Assembly: GCA_016764015.1 (NCBI GenBank)
Contig: JAESSR010000287.1
Coordinates: forward strand, 1 to 17,272
Reading direction: 5' to 3'
Origin: Phycisphaerales bacterium
GTDB lineage: Bacteria; Planctomycetota; Phycisphaerae; Phycisphaerales; UBA1924
Length of the DNA: 17,272 nucleotides
The position numbers and the translations under genes were made by a program. Below the pieces are notes generated by a model, which saw nothing but the letters and a program-made list of their open reading frames with translations, had not been told where the DNA came from and did no database searches. Shown piece by piece: positions 8,749 to 16,418 of this stretch (its first letter is position 1; each line of letters begins with the position of its first letter).

Positions 8749-8778
8749 AAGCCGGCCCATAATAGGGCCGGCTATTTC
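8749..8778. terminator. Bidirectional intrinsic terminator between convergent genes
   Basis: A 9-bp stem agccggccc (8750-8758) / gggccggct (8765-8773) with the 6-base loop ataata, flanked by A/T-rich sequence on both sides (aataaat before it, atttc after it). It sits 35 bases after the stop of the second protease and 24 bases past the stop of the minus-strand FG-GAP gene, so it can end both transcripts. Confidence 0.88.
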
Positions 8779-8797
8779 AATCAAACAAGAAACAACA

Positions 8798-11122
8798 TTA
8801 AGGACAACCCGCAGCGAATAACAGAAGGAATGCACTCACATCAAAGAAGTTAAACACACCCTCGCCTGTAAAATCTGCGATGGGGTCTTGGTCTCCAAAC
8901 GCCTGGAGAAAAGCGGACACATCGAAGAAATTAAGAACGCCTTCACCCGTAAAATCTGCCAAACACACCGATTCAATACACATCGTTGTCAGAACCCCAA
9001 CTTGTTCGATTGTGGTGCCCACTAAATCTCCCAAACCATCGCCGTTGATATCTTCGCATGCGAAGATTCCACCGAGTTCTAAGAGCACATCATGCTCATA
9101 GGTGACCTGCAAAAAACCATCCCCACTTGGCGTGCCGAGCAATACATCCAGAGTCGCAGCACTCTTTGCGATGATATCAATCAATCCATCGCCATTGATA
9201 TCCCCATGAACCAACCCAGCCCCTTGCCCGACCGGGTACAACGCTGATTGCACAAACCCGCCACCTGGTTGCTGATACAAAATCGAGAGTTCGTTTGTGG
9301 CAGCAGTCACCACAGCGATATCAATATCTCCATCCCCATCGAGATCGGCGGGGAGAACACGCGACATAGCACCAATGTCCGTAGCAATCAAGCTCACATC
9401 ATCAAACCCGCCACTCCCATCGTTATTGAACACGCCGATCTGATCGAAGACCCGCCCGACGATATCAAGATCCGAATCGTTATCAATATCAACAAGCCAA
9501 ACCGATGACATCCGGTGGTTCGATGTATACTCCGTCGGCTCAGAAAAACCCCACAAACCTGTCCCGAAGTACACACTCATTTCAACATCAAATGATGGAG
9601 AATGCCTCACCACGACATCGTTCAACCCATCACCATTCAGATCGCCAGCATCAACTCGAATCGGCCCCAGAGCGGTCCTGATCGAAGAAAACGGCTCAAA
9701 GTTTCCCGCGCCATCGCCGACAAGCACAGAAAAACGAGCCGACAAACTGTTCACAACCACCATGTCAATCGTGCCGAACCCGCTCAAATCCGCAATCGCG
9801 AGATCCTGAGGCGAGTTTCCCAGCCCATTATCAAATGACACACCCGCCCCAAATTCACCATTCCCGTCATTGAGAAACACACGAACCTCGTTGGCATCTC
9901 TCTCGAGTGCAATCACATCCTGATCGCCATCTCGATCAATATCAAAGAGTGAAGAACCTCGCAAGTTTGAGCCATAGGCAGCGAGCGAAACACCAAAGAA
10001 TTGCCCGTCGCCAGTATTCTCAAGTATGCTCACTGAATCTGCCAACACCTGCGCAACTGCAATATCTTGATCGCCGTCTTGATCAAAGTCGCCGGCAATC
10101 ATCGCTCCCGTTCGAGATCGGAGCGAGACAGAATACGCATGGTGAGCAAACACGCCTCCAGCGTTTCGATACACGCTTGCGCCATACGCGATTTCGCCTT
10201 GAAAAGTGAGCCGACTCAGAACAATATCAGGCAACAATCCTTGGGACAGATTGGCAACCACGATACCCTCAACAATTCCTTGGGTTGAGAATCGCTGTTG
10301 TTGTGTCAATATCCCAAACCCCACATTCTCGAGTACACGAATAAAATCAACGCCATCTTCACGCTCAACGATCACAAGATCCGCATCGCCGTCGCCGTCG
10401 ATGTCACCTATCGCATTGTGCAAGTTTGATCCCGGGTTGGGAACTGAAAACTCGATCTGATCACTGAAAGTACCATCGCCTTGATTGATCAGTGTCGTCA
10501 CCGAACTACTCCGCACCGACAACATATCCATCGCTCCGTCATCATTAAAATCATGGCCAATCAATTCGCCGCCGGCATTGAGTTCATGTGTTTGGTAGGC
10601 TTCAAACGAGCCGTCGCCGACCCCGCGAAGCAGAATCAGATCCGTGCTCGCCCGAACGGTCAATGCGATATCAAGGATGCCGTCTCCGGTAAAATCTTCG
10701 ACCACCATTGACCGAGGGTCATTGCCGCACAGAAAAATCGCAGACTCCCCAAAGGTACCGTCTCCATTGTTGAGCCAAACCTTCACCCAAGGATCGAATC
10801 CGCTCTCTACAACAATATCGAGTGCGCCATCGAGATTCAGATCACCTAAGACAACGGAGTTCCCACTTTGATCTGAAGGATATCTCATTTCAGGCAGAAA
10901 CCCACCTGCACCATCGTTGATGAGCACGCTCACCCCTTGGTTCCCCCCGCTTCGCGCTACGATATCTTCCCAACCATCCCCATTGAGATCGCCGCTATCA
11001 AGCACTCTTGGTAAATCGCCAACATCGTATTGATCTGCAAACTTGAAAAACTGGTTCTCGTCACACTCCTGCGCACACAACGGAGACACCGACAACAACA
11101 AAGCCAACGAAGCATACCGCAT
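8798..11122 (-). CDS. Secreted FG-GAP/VCBS repeat protein with dockerin-like tail
   Basis: 774 residues. The start is ATG at 11122, because GAAAGG at 11130-11135 lies 7 bases upstream; the frame extends to a TTG at 11140 that overlaps this site. The signal peptide MRYASLALLLSVSPLCA is followed by QECDENQ. Fourteen Asp-rich FG-GAP-type repeats can be counted between about residues 40 and 715, such as DLNGDGWEDIVA, DFTGDGILDIAL, DIDGDGDADLVI, DFDQDGDQDIAV, DLDGDGDIDIAV and DINGDGLIDIIA. Such repeats form calcium-stabilised beta-propeller blades, and fourteen would fit two seven-bladed propellers. The dockerin-like tail is at 720-774; both calcium loops read FTGEG, with Glu where most of the other copies have Asp, and it ends in AAGCP. 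It follows the beta-strand repeat gene by 49 bases on the same strand. Function is probably binding rather than catalysis; no catalytic motif is visible. Confidence 0.9.
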   Translation of the reverse strand: MRYASLALLLSVSPLCAQECDENQFFKFADQYDVGDLPRVLDSGDLNGDGWEDIVARSGGNQGVSVLINDGAGGFLPEMRYPSDQSGNSVVLGDLNLDGALDIVVESGFDPWVKVWLNNGDGTFGESAIFLCGNDPRSMVVEDFTGDGILDIALTVRASTDLILLRGVGDGSFEAYQTHELNAGGELIGHDFNDDGAMDMLSVRSSSVTTLINQGDGTFSDQIEFSVPNPGSNLHNAIGDIDGDGDADLVIVEREDGVDFIRVLENVGFGILTQQQRFSTQGIVEGIVVANLSQGLLPDIVLSRLTFQGEIAYGASVYRNAGGVFAHHAYSVSLRSRTGAMIAGDFDQDGDQDIAVAQVLADSVSILENTGDGQFFGVSLAAYGSNLRGSSLFDIDRDGDQDVIALERDANEVRVFLNDGNGEFGAGVSFDNGLGNSPQDLAIADLSGFGTIDMVVVNSLSARFSVLVGDGAGNFEPFSSIRTALGPIRVDAGDLNGDGLNDVVVRHSPSFDVEMSVYFGTGLWGFSEPTEYTSNHRMSSVWLVDIDNDSDLDIVGRVFDQIGVFNNDGSGGFDDVSLIATDIGAMSRVLPADLDGDGDIDIAVVTAATNELSILYQQPGGGFVQSALYPVGQGAGLVHGDINGDGLIDIIAKSAATLDVLLGTPSGDGFLQVTYEHDVLLELGGIFACEDINGDGLGDLVGTTIEQVGVLTTMCIESVCLADFTGEGVLNFFDVSAFLQAFGDQDPIADFTGEGVFNFFDVSAFLLLFAAGCP

Positions 11123-11171
11123 ATGAATACCTTTCAGCAAACTCTTTTATATAAACAGAGATCAAAGAATA

Positions 11172-14078
11172 TTACGGACATCCTGCTACAAACGCTCCAA
11201 GAAACGCAGACACATCGAAGAAGTTAAACAATCCGTCGCCACTGAAATCCGCGATTGGGTCTTGAGCTGCGAATGCGGCAAGGAACGCGGAGACATCGAA
11301 GAAGTTGAGCGAACCATCGCCAGTAAGATCCGCAATGCACGATGCTGTTGCGGTGATGCGCACTTCAATACCAACTATTGAAGCAATAAATCCCTCGCCG
11401 GAACCAAGCCCGACCACCTGCACATCATCAAACGCCCCGGTGATACCCTCTGAAGCAATTAAGACGATCAACTCTTCGCCGATCGTATAGTCCGCGAGCG
11501 TTCCGTCGATCGTTGCGCTCCCGATGATATTGAGGACATCCATCGTGTTGGTGCCAGGCCCAGACTGGACCATGCTTACATGCAATCTCGACGATGGACG
11601 CATCAGCAGATCACCCTGCATCCCGATGACACTCGATCCCGATTCGTCCACACCAAAGCGCCCCCACACCTCGAGCAACGGAGTCACGATTGAAGGCAAT
11701 GGTGCCCCCCGCTTTTTCCCATTCCGTGCGAGCACTGCAACGACATTAATCTCATCTGCTGCACTATCAACCTCACCGATCGTCATTGATCCCGTTGCTT
11801 CAATCTTTGCCCCGGGCTCGATTGTTGTCCTTGATCCGTCTTTCGATGTATAGTCGCCGTGAACAGTCACATCACCCGCGGCTGTCAGTTCCGAACCACC
11901 CGAGAGCCCCAGACTGCCGTTGAATACCGAATCAAGAAGCCTTGCTGATGCGGCGTTGTCCATGCGCTCGAGCGATCCCAACTGCGGCATCTCTGCCGTA
12001 CCTCCACGGATAACGCCAGGTCCATGAAGTTGAATAAGCTCACTTGTAAAATTGAGACTCGAGCCCATTTCAACAGCCCACTCCCCGCCGGTGAGTGTTC
12101 CTGTAAAGGGCTCAAACTGAGTGACATCGCCGGTAAGAAAAAGATGCCCCTTTTTAACAAACACAAGCCTGGTGTTATTAAACGGAGCGCTGATGATGTG
12201 TGTTCCAAAGTTCGGATCATCAACCGAGAACTCGTTGTAGTTATTGAACATATTCCCGCTACCAGACATCAATATTGACGAACCATTACTCATCACCCAA
12301 GAAGAAGAACTGTCAACAGTGCCGCCCTGTAGGGTAAATGATCCGCTTTGGGCAACACTCGCGTTGTCCTCAAAGATTGCAAGTTTGGACTTGAGCACCT
12401 TGCCTGTTGCCGGCCTGATGCTCAAGACATTGGACTCCATGTCGACATCGACACCAATCGAGCCACCAAACCAGTTGATGTCATGAGTGATTTCAATCTT
12501 CCCAGCACCGGTAATCTCACCGCCATTAAAATCCGTCTTGGTTCCGATCTCGAGTGTTGCAGACACATCAACTGTCGGCCCAAAGCCATTGATCGTGCCA
12601 ACTGACATTCGTGATAACGATGCTGCAGACGATCCGATGCTGTAGTCACCTGTCACAGAATACGGCTCTGTTGCTGTCCCGTTTACATGAAGCGTCGAGA
12701 TCAAAAGGTCTTCGAAGAGATTCACAACTCCTCCGCTGAGCACTCCGCCGCCGGTAAGATGAAGCGTCGCGTTATTCACCAACAGGGCACCGCCCTTGTC
12801 AGAGTTGTATTTAGAATCGATCGTTGAAGTCGCGCCTGACTCATCACCAACAAGCTCAACATTCCCAACATTCAAAATCGCGCCGCGCGTTGCCGGAGTC
12901 AATGATCCAACCACACTCCCGTCGTGGAGCTGGATCGTCCCCAGGAAGTTCTCAAGCACAATGTTGTCATCTAAGAACAGCGACCCGAACAAATCAACTG
13001 TTCCTTCATTGTGCATCGGCATCTTCAAGGACATCGAGTTGCTAATAGGCACCTCAACAGTTCCGCCAGATTCATTATCAAACGAGCCGGTCCCGCTGAG
13101 TGTCGAGCCGCGCCCAACCCACAATCCTGTGTTGGAAATCGCGCCGGCGATGTTGAGCGTCCCAGCCCACGCGGTGAGCCCGGTGCCCGTGACATTTGTA
13201 TCCGTTGATCCGGCCCAGTTGATCGTTGCGTTCGCAGGAAACACATCCACCGCACCGTTCCCGCTGATGCTTGTCGCGCCAAGCGATCGCGTCGCGGCGA
13301 CATTTGTGCCGATGAGCAAGAGCCGACCACCATTACTCACCGAAAGGGAGCCGCCCGAAATATTCCACGCATCGCTGTTGATCGAAACCGCTGCGCCGAT
13401 GCCGCTAACTGAAATGGATCCAGATGACTGAGTAAGCCCAAAGTTGATATTTGTTGTCCCCGCCCCACCAGTTCTCGATAAAGTACCAGAGTTGATGAAC
13501 ATACCGTTGGGACCACCAATCACCGCATCCGGCTGAAGGGTAAATGTGCCGCTGTTTGTAAACTCGGCGCCGTTGCTCAAGTTGAGCGAACTCCCCCCGG
13601 GCTGCATGTTCCATGTCCCCGTATTTGAGCCATTGATCGCGTCATATCCAAAGCTAAGGACATCAAAAATTCCCGCATTGTTGAAGCTCCCAGATCCGAA
13701 GACCTGCCCGACATTGCATGAGCTATTGCCGGAAATTATAAAACTCCCTTCGGTGAACACTGTCGGTACACCTCCGCCACCATCGAAAATCATGTTGGTG
13801 ACCGTAGATGAACCCGACACATCAATCGACCCTGTGGTCAAACGCAAGCTGCTCAAGCAGTCAAGCGACGAGCACGCCTCGGACGACAGAATAATCTGCA
13901 CCGTCCCCGCATCGCTCGGGATCATCACCTGTGATGAAATCCCAGGCACAATGTCCGTGTCCCAGTTCTGTTGTGATATCCAAAGACCATCACCTGCATC
14001 GCCATCCCATGTCGTCGGCTGCGCAATCACACTCCCGCTCAATACCGCTAAACAAACAACACCTGCACGAATACCCAT
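11172..14078 (-). CDS. Secreted autotransporter-like beta-strand repeat protein with dockerin-like tail
   Basis: 968 residues. The start is ATG at 14078, chosen because AAGGGAG (14084-14090) lies 5 bases upstream; the frame runs to a TTG at 14093 that overlaps this site. The signal peptide MGIRAGVVCLAVLSGSVIA is followed by QPTTWDGDAGDGLW. This opening, with GLWISQQNWDTDIVPG close behind, is typical of passenger-like proteins rich in autotransporter-associated beta-strand repeats. The body is rich in Gly, Ser, Asn and Thr with recurring short strands (NNAGIFDV, NSGTFTL, NEGTVDLFGS), fitting a long beta-solenoid. Near residues 840-910 the text MDVLNIIGSATIDGTLADY ... GAFDDVQV resembles the usual end of such passengers. 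There is no outer-membrane barrel; instead a dockerin-like tail sits at 914-968 (DLTGDGSLNFFD, DFSGDGLFNFFD, VAGCP). A role as a surface filament or adhesin is inference. Confidence 0.87.
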   Translation of the reverse strand: MGIRAGVVCLAVLSGSVIAQPTTWDGDAGDGLWISQQNWDTDIVPGISSQVMIPSDAGTVQIILSSEACSSLDCLSSLRLTTGSIDVSGSSTVTNMIFDGGGGVPTVFTEGSFIISGNSSCNVGQVFGSGSFNNAGIFDVLSFGYDAINGSNTGTWNMQPGGSSLNLSNGAEFTNSGTFTLQPDAVIGGPNGMFINSGTLSRTGGAGTTNINFGLTQSSGSISVSGIGAAVSINSDAWNISGGSLSVSNGGRLLLIGTNVAATRSLGATSISGNGAVDVFPANATINWAGSTDTNVTGTGLTAWAGTLNIAGAISNTGLWVGRGSTLSGTGSFDNESGGTVEVPISNSMSLKMPMHNEGTVDLFGSLFLDDNIVLENFLGTIQLHDGSVVGSLTPATRGAILNVGNVELVGDESGATSTIDSKYNSDKGGALLVNNATLHLTGGGVLSGGVVNLFEDLLISTLHVNGTATEPYSVTGDYSIGSSAASLSRMSVGTINGFGPTVDVSATLEIGTKTDFNGGEITGAGKIEITHDINWFGGSIGVDVDMESNVLSIRPATGKVLKSKLAIFEDNASVAQSGSFTLQGGTVDSSSSWVMSNGSSILMSGSGNMFNNYNEFSVDDPNFGTHIISAPFNNTRLVFVKKGHLFLTGDVTQFEPFTGTLTGGEWAVEMGSSLNFTSELIQLHGPGVIRGGTAEMPQLGSLERMDNAASARLLDSVFNGSLGLSGGSELTAAGDVTVHGDYTSKDGSRTTIEPGAKIEATGSMTIGEVDSAADEINVVAVLARNGKKRGAPLPSIVTPLLEVWGRFGVDESGSSVIGMQGDLLMRPSSRLHVSMVQSGPGTNTMDVLNIIGSATIDGTLADYTIGEELIVLIASEGITGAFDDVQVVGLGSGEGFIASIVGIEVRITATASCIADLTGDGSLNFFDVSAFLAAFAAQDPIADFSGDGLFNFFDVSAFLGAFVAGCP

Positions 14079-14180
14079 CGCTTCTCCCTTCAATCATCCA
14101 GAGCGTTCAGTATCGCAGAATAAACTATTGGGGTCAAGCCTAGAAACGAAGTCCGATATTGGAGCCCGTTATCATCTCAA
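14079..14180 (-). promoter_or_regulatory. Candidate sigma70-type promoter and RBS for the beta-strand repeat gene
   Basis: On the minus strand, TTGACC (14132-14137) and GATACT (14109-14114) are separated by 17 bases, resembling a -35/-10 pair (5/6 and 4/6 matches). The predicted transcript start, near 14102, is followed by AAGGGAG at 14084-14090. If real, it would allow this gene, and the FG-GAP gene 49 bases beyond it, to be transcribed independently of the upstream frameshifted gene. No terminator is visible between that gene and this promoter. Confidence 0.4.
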
Positions 14181-15250
14181 TCATGGACATCCTGCTACAA
14201 ATGCACCGAGAAACGCCGACACATCAAAGAAGTTAAACAGCCCATCACCCGTGAAGTCTGCGATCGGATCGTTCTGAGCAAACGCACCAAGGAACGCGCT
14301 GACATCAAAGAAGTTCAACTCGCCATCACCGGTCAAATCGGCGAGACAACCGACGGCTCCATCGTCAATCACCAGCGTCACGGCATCCCATGTCTGTGCA
14401 CCCTCGATCACCCCGAGATCAACAACCGATCCGACCAACGGATCAACCGTATACAGGTGACTCGAAATCTCGACAAAGACATCCGGCTTCACCTCATCAA
14501 ACCCTTGGATCACCGCGTAAAGCGTTCCGTCAGAAGCGAAGTCGAGTCGGTCTCGAACTGAGGTGTAAACCCAATCCCAAAGAGCGACTGCTGCGAAACA
14601 ATCGTGTTCGAATCCAAATCAATCTGCACCAATCGAAGCGAGCCGCCAAAGCTCGCCGCTAATCCATACAAATCGCCAGCAGCCAATGTCGGATGCCCCA
14701 CTGGAACAACGGCCAACGACGAAACGACAAAGTTCAAAATGTTGTGTACCTCAAGCACCGCACCCGTATCAGCATCGACTCCAAGAATCCGCAAAAACGC
14801 ACCAACCGTCGTCGACACATACGCCACAGATCCATCGTTCGAATACGCCATCCCGGCCACTCCAGAATCCATGTAGCCAATCGAGTCGATCAGCGTGTTG
14901 CCGCCGTTGACCAGATCAAGAATACGAATCGCATTGGTCGTATTTTCAAACGCGACGAGATCTGCGGTCCCAGGCCGAATATCCGCCCCACCAAACCGCA
15001 AGTCGGTCGCGGCCAACGCAACAGAACTCACCACGCTCGGATCAGCCAAATCAACCAACCCCACGCGCCCGAGTTCGATCCCCGGCGCTCCAAAGAACCC
15101 AGAGCCCTCGATAATGTACGCCTGTACTGCCGCATCACCGCCAGCCGACGCGTTCATCGCCACACCCATCACGACGGCTGCGCCAACCAACCCTAAACTC
15201 TTGATGCTCTTCTTCATACACCATCTCTTCATAAACCGATTCGTATTCAT
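14181..15250 (-). pseudogene. Beta-propeller-like secreted dockerin protein split by a -1 frameshift
   Basis: Two overlapping frames together make one protein of about 356 residues. The first frame (15250-14510) has a signal peptide ending near NASA, then propeller-like text (AFENTTNAIRILDLVNGG, GMAYSNDGSVAYVSTT, GDLYGLAASFGGSLRLVQID). It derails after GFTPQFETDS into a short meaningless tail (LLTERFTR, then stop). The next frame supplies the expected continuation, DFASDGTLYAVIQGFDE, then SHLYTVDPLVGSVVDLGVI and a dockerin-like tail (DLTGDGELNFFD, DFTGDGLFNFFD, VAGCP). One missing base near 14543-14548 explains this. ATG at 15250 has GGAGGG (15257-15262) 6 bases upstream and overlaps the previous gene's stop as ATGA; a later ATG at 15217 (MKKSIKSLG) is an alternative start. 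It could be a true broken gene, a sequencing or assembly error, or, less likely, programmed frameshifting. No enzyme family is recognised. Confidence 0.8.
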
Positions 15251-16296
15251 TTCGAGCCCTCCACACTTGTCGACAACCCGAGTTCATCTGCAATCGCCTG
15301 AGCCTTCGATCGTGGATCAGGTGCTGGCATCGCAATCGGAAGACGCTCATTGTGATCATCAGTGTTCATGTTCAATAATCCAATCGGCACGGTAAACTTC
15401 GTCACATATCGAAACCCGGTCCCCGCTGCTTCGGTCTCTACAACAACCCCGGCGCGTGTCACTTCAAAGACGCCAGTAGTCGTGGTCACCAACAGATTCC
15501 CATTGCCAAGCTCGGCGATCCCACGATACAGATCCAGATTTCCCGGGTCATACTGACCAACAAGATTCGCATCCGAATCAAACTCAAGGATCACACCGTT
15601 CGAGAACGAACACACCAACAGGTTCCCGTTGCTCGCGATCGCCATCTGTTGAGGAAAATCAAGTTGAGGCACAACGAACGAACTTGTGAACCGCTCATTG
15701 AACTTGCCATCAAGCGTGTATCGCACGATCTTGTCTTGCCCTTCATCGGCGACCAGCACCTCGCCGTTGTATTCGATCACATCGAACGGCCCACGAATCC
15801 CGCCATAGCGATTAAACGCAAAGTCCTGCTTCTCTGAACCATCCGCCGGATCAAGCCGCTTTACATTTTTCTGCGACACGGCCAGATCATTAAACGCCCC
15901 CGAGTTCGTCACCAGCACATCGCCAGCACCATCGCCCTGGGTCAGAACATGCCCGCCTCGGATATTGTTCATGATATTGGGATCACGAACGCCCCCAAGC
16001 GAGAACACACCAACAAACGAGCCATCCGCATTGAACCGCGAAACCACATCTGCAAACTGATCCGTGACGAGCAATGATCCGTCAGCCGCCAAGAGCACTT
16101 CCATTGGACGATTGAAAACATCAACGCCGTTGTCTGAGCCGGGATCGACAATAAATGAATCGTCGATCAACGAGCCATCAAATGCCGAGAACATCCATAC
16201 CCGATCGGCAGAAGAATCAGGAATCAACAACACATCTTGTGCGCTCGCCAATCCACAAACCCCACCCAACGCAATCAACATACAATATCGGACCAT
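15247..16296 (-). CDS. Secreted NHL/SMP-30-like beta-propeller protein
   Basis: 349 residues. The start at 16296 is chosen because AAGGGAG (16302-16308) lies 5 bases upstream and gives the signal peptide MVRYCMLIALGGVCGLASA followed by QDV; the frame stays open to 16362 without support. The body has repeated NHL-type units: NRPMEVLLAADGSLLVTDQF, VSRFNADGSFVGVF, GPFDVIEYNGEVLVADEG, IVRYTLDGKFNERF, FPQQMAIASNGNLLVCSFSN, ILEFDSDANLVGQY and GIAELGNGNLLVTTTTG. This fits a six-bladed propeller. No catalytic set typical of gluconolactonases was identified. The last 30 or so residues are polar and there is no dockerin tail, unusual in this cluster. Its stop overlaps the start of the next gene (ATGA at 15247-15250), so the two are probably translated together; both are propeller-like. 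Confidence 0.85.
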   Translation of the reverse strand: MVRYCMLIALGGVCGLASAQDVLLIPDSSADRVWMFSAFDGSLIDDSFIVDPGSDNGVDVFNRPMEVLLAADGSLLVTDQFADVVSRFNADGSFVGVFSLGGVRDPNIMNNIRGGHVLTQGDGAGDVLVTNSGAFNDLAVSQKNVKRLDPADGSEKQDFAFNRYGGIRGPFDVIEYNGEVLVADEGQDKIVRYTLDGKFNERFTSSFVVPQLDFPQQMAIASNGNLLVCSFSNGVILEFDSDANLVGQYDPGNLDLYRGIAELGNGNLLVTTTTGVFEVTRAGVVVETEAAGTGFRYVTKFTVPIGLLNMNTDDHNERLPIAMPAPDPRSKAQAIADELGLSTSVEGSK

Positions 16297-16333
16297 GACA
16301 ACTCCCTTGTAATCCAGATTATGACCGGCTCGC

Positions 16334-16362
16334 ATCCTACCACATGTTTGATGAATCACCAA
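16334..16362 (-). promoter_or_regulatory. Candidate promoter for the NHL-propeller/dockerin gene pair
   Basis: On the minus strand TTGGTG (16357-16362) and TAGGAT (16334-16339) are 17 bases apart, a weak match to -35/-10 elements. It lies directly after the terminator of the upstream gene and about 40 bases before the ATG at 16296, which is the right place for the operon promoter. The match is weak and is supported mainly by position. Confidence 0.28.
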
Positions 16363-16416
16363 TACAAAACCCGCTCAATCGCGGGTAGAAAACACACATG
16401 AAAGCTATTTATGTGT
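16361..16416 (-). terminator. Tandem hairpin terminator after the beta-helix gene
   Basis: On the minus strand, just past the stop codon of the beta-helix gene, lies a 6-bp hairpin acacat/atgtgt (16411-16416 / 16394-16399). It is followed by a stronger stem acccgc/gcgggt (16381-16386 / 16369-16374, loop gattga) that runs into ttttgtatt. The second hairpin is a standard intrinsic terminator and separates this gene from the NHL-propeller operon. Confidence 0.75.
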
Positions 16417-16418
16417 TC

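Noticed and set aside
11072..11122. Lipoprotein signal in the FG-GAP protein (Cys in SPLCAQ)
   Set aside because: The residues before the Cys do not form a lipobox (Leu-Ala/Ser-Gly/Ala-Cys type); a signal peptidase I site after LCA fits better.
13546..14277. Long plus-strand open frame opposite the beta-strand repeat gene, and similar long antisense frames at 4443-5369, 12796-13431 and 14693-15196
   Set aside because: They are shadows of real genes: low-complexity Ser/Pro/Thr or Arg-rich products without domains, start signals or conserved motifs.
14500..14560. Programmed -1 ribosomal frameshift in the split dockerin gene
   Set aside because: No canonical X XXY YYZ slippery heptamer or clear downstream stimulator was seen; a lost base or sequencing error is simpler. 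Kept only as a lesser alternative.
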